From an uncultured Gemmatimonadota bacterium (GTDB lineage Bacteria; Gemmatimonadota; Gemmatimonadetes; Gemmatimonadales; Gemmatimonadaceae): a stretch of 64,000 nucleotides of DNA. The position numbers and the translations under genes were made by a program. The notes beneath the pieces are model-generated. The model searched no databases and had not been told where the DNA came from. It worked only from the letters and a program-made list of their open reading frames with translations. Positions 1 through 9,435 of the stretch are shown here, one piece after another (the stretch's first letter is position 1; every line of letters starts with the position of its first letter). The stretch lies in the NCBI GenBank assembly GCA_902825965.1, contig CADEDA010000012.1, forward strand, positions 26,309 through 90,308, read 5' to 3'.

Positions 1-1158
1 GAGGAACCTCCCTCCGATCCGAGCGTCCGCACGCTCCTCGCGCGGCGCGAACGTACACATCGCGCGCTGGCGTTCGGCCGCATCCTCGCACAGCTGGTCG
101 CCGGCGCTGCCACCTCGGTGGCGCTGGTCACCAGCGGGTGGGTGCCTGCGACGTTGTTGGCGCCGGTCGTGGTGGTGGCGGGCATCGCGCTCGTGATCGT
201 CACCGAGGTGGCGACGCGTGCGGTGGGTGACGCCTCCGGCGCCCGCGGACTCGCCGCGATGCTTCCGGTGGTGGCCGCGGTCGAAGTGGTCTGCGCCCCG
301 GTGGTCGCGTTCGGGGCCTGGGCCGACACGGTGCTGCACACGCTGCTCCCGCCGCCCACGCCCGACGAAGCCGACCGCGAGGACGCGGTGGAGCGGTTCC
401 GGGAGGTGGTGGCCGCCGAGACCGAGGTCGAGGGCGCGGGTGAGGTGATGCTGCATGGCGTGTTCTCGCTCGGGGATACACAGGTGCACGAGATCATGGT
501 GCCCCGAGTGGACATCGTGGGCATCGATCAGGACACGCCCTGGTCGGAGGTCGCGGACAAGGTGCGCAGTGCGCGCCATGCGCGCCTCATCGTGTACGAC
601 GGCACGCTCGACGAGGTGGTGGGCGTGCTGTACGCGAAGGACCTGTTGGCTGGCTTGCTGGCCGACGTCGAGCCGGCGGGCGGGTGGCAGTCCCTGGTGC
701 GGCCCGCGCTGTTCATCCCCACGTCCAAGAGCGTCGAGCGCCAGCTCCGGGAGTTCCGTGCGACCCATCGGCACCTCGCCGTCGTGGTGGACGAGTTCGG
801 GGGCACGGCCGGGTTGGTGACGCTGGAGGACGTGCTCGAGCTGATCATCGGCGACGTGCAGGACGAGGGCGACGTGGAACTGCCCGAGGTGCAGCGAGGG
901 GACGGGGGGCGACTCTGGATCGCCGCGCACGTGACGCTCGACGTGCTCTCCGACATCACCGGTGAGGACTTCCGGCGCGGGGACGTGACCACCGTCGGCG
1001 GGCTCGTGATGGAGCTGCTCGGCCGCGTGCCGCGCGCGGGCGAGGAACTCGTCGTGGGCTCGCACCGGTTGGTGGTGGAGCGCGTGGTGCGCCGGCGGAT
1101 CGAGCGCGTGTATCTCGAGCCGCTCGTGGCGGTCATCACCGAGGAGGACGAGGCGTGA
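1..1158 (+). CDS. CNNM/CorC-type membrane protein with CBS pair (5' end outside window)
   Basis: The reading frame is already open at base 1, so the start codon and part of the N-terminus lie outside the window; 385 residues are visible. Order: a hydrophobic CNNM/DUF21-type remnant in roughly the first 120 visible residues, two CBS domains (motifs IMVPRVDIVGI and GLVTLEDVLELIIGD), then a C-terminal transporter-associated CorC_HlyC domain. Family members are inner-membrane proteins linked to Mg/Co efflux or ion homeostasis; the ion cannot be read from sequence. It overlaps the next gene by four bases (GTGA), so the two paralogues are probably translationally coupled. Confidence 0.85.
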   Translation, partial: EEPPSDPSVRTLLARRERTHRALAFGRILAQLVAGAATSVALVTSGWVPATLLAPVVVVAGIALVIVTEVATRAVGDASGARGLAAMLPVVAAVEVVCAPVVAFGAWADTVLHTLLPPPTPDEADREDAVERFREVVAAETEVEGAGEVMLHGVFSLGDTQVHEIMVPRVDIVGIDQDTPWSEVADKVRSARHARLIVYDGTLDEVVGVLYAKDLLAGLLADVEPAGGWQSLVRPALFIPTSKSVERQLREFRATHRHLAVVVDEFGGTAGLVTLEDVLELIIGDVQDEGDVELPEVQRGDGGRLWIAAHVTLDVLSDITGEDFRRGDVTTVGGLVMELLGRVPRAGEELVVGSHRLVVERVVRRRIERVYLEPLVAVITEEDEA

Positions 1159-2117
1159 GCGCATTGATGCTGACGGTCGTGCTCGTGGGCGTGGTCGGGG
1201 TGCTGACCGGCGCGGCCACGGCGTTGCGCAGCGTGAGCCGCATCTGGCTGCGGCACTGGGCGGAGCAGCGCATGGCCGGTGCCGGCACGGCGACCCTCTA
1301 CCTCGAACGCCCGCAGCGGCTGCTGCTCGCGGCCGGCACTGGCATTGCCGGCACGGTGTTCGCGCTGGGGGCCGTCCTGGGATTGCAGCACGGCGACCAG
1401 CCGCTGCCCTTGGTGCGCGCGATGCTCGTCGCGGCGCTGCTGCTCCTCACGGTGGGGCAGCTCGTCCCGCGCGCGTTCGCCATGCGGTGGCCCTCCGAGG
1501 TGCTGCCACTGTTGCTGCCGCCGCTGCGCGCCGTCGAGGGGCTGGTGTCGCCACTCGCCGGGCTCGCGACCAAGGTCGCCCGCCGCTGGCTCGGGAACCC
1601 CACCGTGCTCGCCCCCTCAGCCACCGAGTCGTTGGAGGACCTGCTGCGCGAGGGCGAGATCGAAGGGGTCGGCGCCGCCGGCGAGCGGGAGATCATCTCG
1701 GGGGTCGTGGAGTTCGGGAGCAAGCGGGTGCGCGAGGTCATGACGCCACGCAGCGAGATCGTCGGGGTGGAGCACCAGGCACCCGCGAACGAGGTGGCGC
1801 GCATCGTGTCGCAGTCCAAGTTCAGTCGGCTCCCGGTCTACGATCATTCCATCGATCACATCGCCGGGCTCGTGACCAGCTGGGACGTGATTGCGCGGCC
1901 CGAGGCCCCGTTGCGCACGCTGCGCGCCGTCTCCTTCGCCACCCCCGACGAACCCTGTCACACGCTCATGGGCCGGATGCTGCGCGAACGCCGGCATCTG
2001 GCGATCGTTCGCGGGACGGCCGGCGAGACGCTCGGCCTGGTGACCCTGGAAGACCTGGTGGAGGAGTTCGTGGGCGACATCCACGACGAACACGACGACG
2101 TGCCGGGGGCGCGATGA
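1155..2117 (+). CDS. CNNM/CBS-domain membrane protein, short paralogue
   Basis: This 320-residue protein starts with GTG overlapping the previous stop. Three hydrophobic segments lie at about residues 4-24, 55-76 and 88-110, followed by a CBS pair (VMTPRSEIVGV and LGLVTLEDLVEEFVGDI). It resembles its upstream neighbour but stops right after the second CBS domain, so the CorC_HlyC domain is missing. The two may form a heteromeric CNNM-type transporter or regulator; that is inference. Its stop overlaps the meaB start (ATGA), placing an ion-transport-like pair at the head of a B12-mutase operon. Confidence 0.8.
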   Translation: MSALMLTVVLVGVVGVLTGAATALRSVSRIWLRHWAEQRMAGAGTATLYLERPQRLLLAAGTGIAGTVFALGAVLGLQHGDQPLPLVRAMLVAALLLLTVGQLVPRAFAMRWPSEVLPLLLPPLRAVEGLVSPLAGLATKVARRWLGNPTVLAPSATESLEDLLREGEIEGVGAAGEREIISGVVEFGSKRVREVMTPRSEIVGVEHQAPANEVARIVSQSKFSRLPVYDHSIDHIAGLVTSWDVIARPEAPLRTLRAVSFATPDEPCHTLMGRMLRERRHLAIVRGTAGETLGLVTLEDLVEEFVGDIHDEHDDVPGAR

Positions 2118-3219
2118 GCGCGGCGACCCCGCTGCGGGTCCCGGACGCCGCCACCCCGGCACTGCGGGCCGTGCTCGGCGATTTCGTCGCCGGCCGGAAG
2201 GCGGCGCTCGCACGCGCGGTGAGCATCGTCGAGGACCAGCGCAGCGGGCACGAACTGCTCATGGCCACCCTGCATCCCGTGGTGGGACGCGCGCGGCGCA
2301 TCGGCATCACCGGTCCGCCGGGAGCCGGGAAGAGCACGCTCACGACCCTGCTCGCGGAGGCGTTCCTCGAGGCCGGGATGCGCGTCGGCATCGTGGCCGT
2401 GGACCCGACGTCGCCGTTCACCGGCGGGGCGCTGCTCGGCGACCGCGTGCGCATGGAACGGGTGGCGTTGCATCCAAACGTGTTCATCCGCTCCATGGCC
2501 ACGCGCGGATCGCTCGGGGGCCTGGCGGCGATGACCCGCGAGGTCTGCGACGTGATCGACGCGTTCGGGGTGGACCGGATCCTCGTCGAGACCGTCGGCG
2601 TCGGGCAGAGCGAGCTGGACATCGCGCGCCTGGCGGATACGAGCACGGTCGTGCTGGTGCCCGAATCCGGCGACTCGATCCAGACGCTCAAGGCCGGGGT
2701 CATGGAGATCGCGGACCTCTTCGTCGTGAACAAGGCGGACCGTCCGGGGGCCGACCGGCTGCGCAACGACATCGAGCTGATGCTCGGCCTGCGCAGCGGC
2801 GAGACACTCAGGAACGTTCCCGCGCACCACGGCGTGGACCTGCGGCAGAAGAACCCCAAGCGCATCGCCCGGGAGGCGGCGGCACGGGACGATGCGGACC
2901 AGTGGACGCCCCCGGTGCTCCGGACCATCGGTGCCACGGGCGAGGGTCTCGGGGAACTGGTCGGCGCCCTGGATCGTCATTTCGGGTATCTTGAACGCAG
3001 CGGCACCTTGCAGCAGCGACGTCGCGCCCGGCTCCGGGAGCGGGTGGTGGATGTCGTGGAACACCGCGTGCGGCAGCGCCTCTGGCGCGACGCCGCCACG
3101 TTGGAATGGCTCGACGGGCAACTCCCTGCGCTCGAAGCGGGCGAGACCACCCCCTTGGCTGTGGCCGAAGCGCTGCTCGCGCGGAGCGTGACGGCCGGGA
3201 CCCTCACCGGAACCCCCTC

Positions 3220-3223
<4 letters not shown>
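2114..3223 (+). CDS. meaB: MeaB/ArgK-family GTPase, chaperone of B12-dependent acyl-CoA mutase
   Basis: G3E-family P-loop GTPase of 369 residues. The Walker A motif GPPGAGKST is at residues 67-75, followed by the family pattern [18 protein letters not shown], the switch motif ETVGVGQSE and the base-specificity motif NKAD. MeaB proteins gate cofactor loading of adenosylcobalamin-dependent mutases and protect them from inactivation. The frame is open further upstream, but the ATG at 2114 overlaps the upstream stop and begins the normal MeaB N-terminus. The gene overlaps the mutase gene by ATGA, which fits a chaperone made with its client. Confidence 0.95.
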
Positions 3224-4914
<1,691 letters not shown>

Positions 4915-4933
4915 GGGCCGGCGGTCCGCGACC

Positions 4934-4961
4934 GACGCGGCGACCGATCCGTCGCCGCGTC
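4934..4961 (+). terminator. Hairpin downstream of the mutase operon
   Basis: Perfect 11-bp inverted repeat GACGCGGCGAC / GTCGCCGCGTC with a six-base loop, 20 bases after the mutase stop codon. No U-run follows, so it is either a weak intrinsic terminator or a 3'-end stabilising stem. The rest of the gap to 5072 shows nothing else clear. Confidence 0.5.
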
Positions 4962-5071
4962 GTCGCGAGGTTGTGACGCGGACGTGATGGGTTCATCGCC
5001 GGTGCGGGGCGATCGTGGGCGCGCGTGCGGTGACCGCCGTGCGCCTCACGTTCTCCCCGAGGTCCAGCGCC

Positions 5072-6532
5072 GTGCGTTCGCGTCTCCTCTCCCTGCTCCT
5101 GCTCGCCGGGCTCGCTGCCTGCGCCGACGCTCCCGTCTCGCCTGACTCCGTTGGGCCGCGTCACGCCGCGACCGGCGCCCTCCACGGACTCGGGCGGGTC
5201 ATCCAGGTCACCTCGGCGGACGATGCCGGTGCGGGTACGCTGCGTGCCGCCCTCGCGGCGGCGGACGCTGACCCGGAGATCCAGGTGATCGAGCTGTCCT
5301 CCGCGCTCGACACCATCGTGCTCCAGTCCGGCCTGACGTTCGACGGCCCCCAGCCGTTGGTGATCGATGGGCGGAGCACCATCATCGACGCGGCGGCGTT
5401 GCCCGCGGGCCGCGACGCGCTGACCCTTGGGCTGAGCATCGCGGCCGAGCTGCGCGACCTCACGGTGCGCCGCGCACCCGGTACCGGCATCTCGATGCTG
5501 GTGTCGCCGCGCGCGACCGGCACGGTGCAGGTGGTCCTCGACGGGGTCCGCGTGATCGAGAACGGCAGTCACGGGGTGCTCATCAACGACCAGGTCGACT
5601 ACCTGACCGACCCGGATGCCACGACCAACGGCGGCTCGGACGCCAACCTCCGCGTCACCGTGCGCGGCAGCCTCTTCCGCGGCAACGGATTCGCCGCGAT
5701 CGATCGCGACGGCCTGCGCGTGAACGAGGGCGGCCTGGGTGACCTGGTGGCCGAGATCGTGGGCACCGTGGTCGAGCGCAACGGCGGGGACGGCATCGAG
5801 CTCGACGAGCGCGGCGCAGGTGACGCGTCGTTCGTCGTGCGTGGAACCGACCTGCTGTTCAACGGCGCGTTCACGCCCGACGACTACGATGACGGCATCG
5901 ACGTCGACGAGGCGGACGCCGGGCACCTGGTGGGTCACTTCGAGCGGGTCCGGGCGAACGACAACTTCGAGCAGGGGATCGACCTGAACGAGAACCACGC
6001 CGGGGACCTCAAGGTCACGATGCGCGACGTCCAGGGGTCCCGGAACGCCGAGGAAGGCATCGAGTTCGAGGAGGACGACGACTTCGCCGGCGGTGGCAGC
6101 CTCTACGCGGATCTCGCGGACGTGGTCGCGAACGGCAATGGTGCCGTGGACGGGGATGCCGGCCTCAAGCTCCGCGAGAAGGGTGACGGAGACGTGGAGG
6201 CGACGCTGCTGCGCATTCGCGCGTCCGACAACGCGGTCCGCGGGATCGAACTGCGCGAGGATGCCGCCGGCGCGATGCTCGCCTTCGCCACGGACATCAC
6301 GGCCGATGGGAACGCCGGCGAAGGCGTCCGTCTGGACGAGAACGGCGCGGGCGACCTGCTGGCCAAGGTGGTCGATGCGCGCACGGTCGACAATGGGGAG
6401 GCCGGCATCCATGCGGAGCAACAGACCGCCGGTTCGGGCACGCTGGTGGTGGTCGGCCACACCGCAGCGGGCAATCCCGATGGCAGCGTGGAGGCCGACC
6501 CGCGGCAGGTCTCCGTGACGATCCTGCCCTGA
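5072..6532 (+). CDS. Lipoprotein with right-handed parallel beta-helix repeats, function unknown
   Basis: About 486 residues. I chose the GTG at 5072 because GAGG lies nine bases upstream and the product then begins with an ideal lipoprotein signal, MRSRLLSLLLLAGLAAC; GTG codons at 5015, 5030 and 5039 would give longer, less natural leaders. After the lipobox cysteine there is a spacer and then a series of roughly 35-40-residue repeats of the form (asn)-G-x-x-GI-x-(L/F)-x-E-x-x-AGD, for example GGDGIELDERGAGD, EQGIDLNENHAGDL and GEGVRLDENGAGDL. This is typical of pectate-lyase-like beta-helix folds. No catalytic motif is visible. The acidic Asp/Glu at each turn may bind calcium; that is inference. 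Confidence 0.7.
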   Translation: MRSRLLSLLLLAGLAACADAPVSPDSVGPRHAATGALHGLGRVIQVTSADDAGAGTLRAALAAADADPEIQVIELSSALDTIVLQSGLTFDGPQPLVIDGRSTIIDAAALPAGRDALTLGLSIAAELRDLTVRRAPGTGISMLVSPRATGTVQVVLDGVRVIENGSHGVLINDQVDYLTDPDATTNGGSDANLRVTVRGSLFRGNGFAAIDRDGLRVNEGGLGDLVAEIVGTVVERNGGDGIELDERGAGDASFVVRGTDLLFNGAFTPDDYDDGIDVDEADAGHLVGHFERVRANDNFEQGIDLNENHAGDLKVTMRDVQGSRNAEEGIEFEEDDDFAGGGSLYADLADVVANGNGAVDGDAGLKLREKGDGDVEATLLRIRASDNAVRGIELREDAAGAMLAFATDITADGNAGEGVRLDENGAGDLLAKVVDARTVDNGEAGIHAEQQTAGSGTLVVVGHTAAGNPDGSVEADPRQVSVTILP

Positions 6533-6554
6533 GCGGTTCGGTGCCGGGCCGCAG

Positions 6555-6560
6555 TATCTT
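6555..6560 (+). promoter_or_regulatory. Putative -10 box (TATCTT) for a leaderless transcript
   Basis: TATCTT ends five bases before the ATG at 6566. With the usual distance from -10 to transcription start, the mRNA would begin at or next to the start codon. No Shine-Dalgarno sequence and no convincing -35 box are present. Confidence 0.45.
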
Positions 6561-6565
6561 CCGGC

Positions 6566-7321
6566 ATGCCGAAGCGCAGCGACGAGTGGTGGAAGACCTA
6601 TTTCGACGCGGGATACGTCCGCGAGTATGAGCCGCTGTTCGACCTCGTGACCGACCGACAGCAGGTCGCGCGCCTGATGGAGCTCCTGCAACTGGAATCC
6701 GGCGCGCGCCTGCTCGACGTCCCCTGCGGGCAGGGGCGCCACGCGCACCTGCTCGCCGAGGCCGGCTACGACGTGGACGGGTTGGACCTCTCGGCGCATC
6801 TCATCGCGATGGCCAAGCAGCGGGGCACCGGGCGGACGCTGCGCTACCGGCGGGGCGACATGCGCCGCCTGCCGAGCGCGTGGACCGGCCGCTTCGACGC
6901 GGTGCTGAATCTCTTCACGAGTTTCGGCTTCTTCACCGACGCCCGGGACGACGCGCGGGTGATCCAGGAGTTCGCCCGGGTGCTCAAGCCGGGCGGGGTC
7001 CTGGTGTGGCACGGCGGGAGCCGCGACGGGGTGATGGCCAAGTTCCTCGCGTCCGATTGGTGGCAGACCGCGGATGGCACCGTGATCGCGCAGGACCGCG
7101 ACTTCGACCCGCTCACCGGATTCCTGAGCATCAAGTCGCTGTGGCAGGGTCCGCGGGGCACGGAGCGCCGGGAACACCGCATCCGGCTGTACACGGCGTC
7201 GCGGCTCGCCGAGCTCATGCTGGACGCCGGGCTGGTGGTGGAGCAGGCGTGGGATGCGTTCAGCGACCGGCCGCTCACGCGCCGGTCGAGCGAGATGCTG
7301 CTCCTCGCGCGCAAGGAATGA
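6566..7321 (+). CDS. Class I SAM-dependent methyltransferase
   Basis: 251 residues with a Rossmann-type methyltransferase fold. Motif I is LLDVPCGQGRHAHLLAEAG near residue 50, followed by the acidic end of strand 2 (VDGLDLS) and the motif AVLNLFTSFGFF. The C-terminal part with LTGFLSIKSLW resembles proteins annotated only as class I SAM-dependent methyltransferase. The substrate is unknown; it could act on a small molecule or lipid. It has its own predicted promoter and lies between a lipoprotein and the B12-binding mutase subunit without an obvious functional link to either. Confidence 0.85.
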   Translation: MPKRSDEWWKTYFDAGYVREYEPLFDLVTDRQQVARLMELLQLESGARLLDVPCGQGRHAHLLAEAGYDVDGLDLSAHLIAMAKQRGTGRTLRYRRGDMRRLPSAWTGRFDAVLNLFTSFGFFTDARDDARVIQEFARVLKPGGVLVWHGGSRDGVMAKFLASDWWQTADGTVIAQDRDFDPLTGFLSIKSLWQGPRGTERREHRIRLYTASRLAELMLDAGLVVEQAWDAFSDRPLTRRSSEMLLLARKE

Positions 7322-7334
7322 CGGTCGTCCGGCG

Positions 7335-7363
7335 TTGATGCGGCGGCGCCCTGCGGGTAGCTT
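7335..7363 (+). promoter_or_regulatory. Sigma70-type promoter TTGATG-N17-TAGCTT before the B12-binding subunit gene
   Basis: The -35 TTGATG (7335-7340) and -10 TAGCTT (7358-7363) are separated by exactly 17 bases. The -10 ends six bases before the ATG at 7370, so the transcript would be leaderless or nearly so. Confidence 0.6.
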
Positions 7364-7369
7364 TCCCGC

Positions 7370-7780
7370 ATGTCACGCCCCGTCCGAGTTCTCGTCGCGA
7401 AGCCCGGCCTCGATGGTCACGACCGTGGCGCCAAGGTGGTCGCGGCCGCCCTCCGTGATGCCGGCATGGAAGTCATCTACACCGGCCTGCACCAGACCCC
7501 CGAGATGATCGCCACCGCCGCCGTCCAGGAGGACGTCGACGTGGTCGGACTCTCCATCCTCTCCGGCGCGCACATGACGCTCTTCCCGCGCGTCCGCCAG
7601 CTGCTCGCCGAGCAGGGGCGCGAGGACATCCTCCTCACGGGCGGCGGCATCATCCCCAAGGAGGACATGGAGGCGCTCGAGACCCAGGGGATCGGCAAGC
7701 TGTTCGGTCCCGGCACCCCCACGTCGGCGTTGGTCGACTACATCAAGACCTGGTTCGCCGCTCGGCATCAGGAAGCGTGA
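7370..7780 (+). CDS. Cobalamin-binding small subunit of acyl-CoA mutase
   Basis: 136 residues, one B12-binding Rossmann-like domain. The signature [11 protein letters not shown] contains the His that replaces dimethylbenzimidazole as the lower cobalt ligand (DxHxxG); the family elements [10 protein letters not shown] and [12 protein letters not shown] follow. It is the natural partner of the catalytic subunit at 3220, which lacks this domain, as in the two-subunit IcmA/IcmB arrangement. The two genes are separated by a lipoprotein gene and a methyltransferase gene, which is unusual. Its stop overlaps the GTG start of the carboxylase gene. Confidence 0.93.
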   Translation: MSRPVRVLVAKPGLDGHDRGAKVVAAALRDAGMEVIYTGLHQTPEMIATAAVQEDVDVVGLSILSGAHMTLFPRVRQLLAEQGREDILLTGGGIIPKEDMEALETQGIGKLFGPGTPTSALVDYIKTWFAARHQEA

Positions 7781-9435
7781 GCGACTCCAAGTCCACGACG
7801 GGCGCATCGGCGCCGTCGAGCCGTTTGCGCGCGCTGGCTGAGGCTTCGAAGGAACTTGAGCAGCGCCTGCGCCTCGGCGGCGGGCCGGACCGCATCGCCA
7901 AGCAGCACGCCCAGGGCAAGCTCACGGCGCGCGAACGCGTCGCCGCCCTGAAGGATCCGGGGTCGCATTTCCTGGAGTTCGGGCTCCTGGTCGCCCACGA
8001 CCTCTACAACGGCGAGGCGCCCGGCGCAGGCGTCATCACCGGGATCGTGCAGGTGCATGGGCGCGAGTGCGTCGTCGTCGCGAACGACGCCACGGTGAAG
8101 GCCGGTTCGTGGTGGCCGGAGACCATCCCGAAGATCCTCCGGGCGCAGGAATGCGCCATGCGCTGCCGCATCCCCATCGTCTACCTCGTCGACTCGGCGG
8201 GTGTGAACCTGCCGTACCAGGGAGGTGTGTTCCCGGGGCAGTACGGGGCGGCGCGCATCTTCTACTACAACTCGCTCATGCGGCGCTACCTCCGCATCCC
8301 GCAGATCGCCGCGGTGATGGGGCAGTGTGTCGCGGGTGGGGCGTACCTCCCGGCGCTGAGCGACGTCATCCTCATGGTCAAGGGCAGTTCCTTCATGGGG
8401 CTCGGTGGACCCAACCTCGTGAAGGGGGCGACCGGACAGTCGGTGGATGGCGAGACGCTCGGTGGTGCCACCATGCACACCGAGGTGAGCGGCGTCGCCC
8501 ACTACGCACTGGAGGATGACCAGTCCTGCCTCGAGAAGGTGCGCGACCTGGTCTCGCGACTGGCGCCGCCGCCACGCGTCGCACCGCACAATCCCGATCG
8601 CCAGCCCGGCGCCGAGCCGGAGGCGCTCTACGACCTGCTGCCGGCCGACCATCGCATGTCCTACGACATGCATGCGCTGCTCCGGTCGGTGCTGGACGGC
8701 GGCTCGCTCGACGAGTTCCAGCCGAACCTCGCCAAGGAGATGATCTGCGGCGACGCCGCCATCGAGGGGATCCCGGTGGGCGTGATCGCGAATGCGCGTG
8801 GCCTCATCAAGGGCCGCGCGGGCGAGCCGCCACGCTTCGGCGGCATCATCTACGCCGAGAGCGCGGAGAAGGTCGCGTTCTTCATCGACCGCTGCGATCG
8901 CCAGGGCATCCCGCTGCTCTTCGTGCAGGACGTCTCGGGCTTCATGGTGGGCAAGGAGGCCGAGCACGAGGGCATCATCCGCGCGGGAGCGCGCTGGGTC
9001 GAGGCCATGGCCACGGCATCCGTGCCCAAGCTGGTGCTCACCGTGAACCACGCGTCCGGCGCGGGCTACTACGCCATGGCGGGGCAGGGGTTCGATCCGG
9101 ACTTCATCTTCTCCTGGCCCACCGGCCGCATGGCCGTGATGGAAGGCGAGTCCGCTGTCGCGGCGGTGCATGGCCCCGCGATCGCGGCGGCGAAGAAGGC
9201 CGGCGTGGAGCCGAGTGCGGCCGTGCAGCAGGCGATGGACGAGATGCGGGCCGACTACGAGCATCAGCTCGATGCGCAGTACGCCGGGGCCCGCGGGTAC
9301 ATCGACGCGATCGTCTATCCCGAGGAGACGCGCACGGCCCTCGCGATGGCGCTGCGGGCGGCCTGGCAGAATCCCGGCCCGCACTTCGGGCCGTACGTCA
9401 TCCCCTCGCTGATCCCTCAGCGACCCAGCCAGTGA
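7777..9435 (+). CDS. Acyl-CoA carboxylase, carboxyltransferase (beta) subunit, MCC-like
   Basis: 552 residues with tandem crotonase-fold carboxyltransferase domains. The enzyme class moves CO2 from biotin to an acyl-CoA. The segment [20 protein letters not shown] resembles the methylcrotonyl-CoA carboxylase type rather than the propionyl-CoA type (DSGGARIQEG). ATGG-like motifs [15 protein letters not shown] and [11 protein letters not shown] complete the first domain. No biotin carboxylase or biotin carrier gene lies within the window. It is coupled by GTGA to the B12 subunit, suggesting a leucine/valine or odd-chain acyl-CoA pathway. Its last 19 bases overlap the end of the convergent DUF5916 gene. 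Confidence 0.9.
   Translation: MSDSKSTTGASAPSSRLRALAEASKELEQRLRLGGGPDRIAKQHAQGKLTARERVAALKDPGSHFLEFGLLVAHDLYNGEAPGAGVITGIVQVHGRECVVVANDATVKAGSWWPETIPKILRAQECAMRCRIPIVYLVDSAGVNLPYQGGVFPGQYGAARIFYYNSLMRRYLRIPQIAAVMGQCVAGGAYLPALSDVILMVKGSSFMGLGGPNLVKGATGQSVDGETLGGATMHTEVSGVAHYALEDDQSCLEKVRDLVSRLAPPPRVAPHNPDRQPGAEPEALYDLLPADHRMSYDMHALLRSVLDGGSLDEFQPNLAKEMICGDAAIEGIPVGVIANARGLIKGRAGEPPRFGGIIYAESAEKVAFFIDRCDRQGIPLLFVQDVSGFMVGKEAEHEGIIRAGARWVEAMATASVPKLVLTVNHASGAGYYAMAGQGFDPDFIFSWPTGRMAVMEGESAVAAVHGPAIAAAKKAGVEPSAAVQQAMDEMRADYEHQLDAQYAGARGYIDAIVYPEETRTALAMALRAAWQNPGPHFGPYVIPSLIPQRPSQ

Noticed and set aside
7777..9435. Calling the carboxylase a propionyl-CoA carboxylase
   Set aside because: The motif around the first oxyanion site matches the methylcrotonyl-CoA type better; the neutral name was kept.
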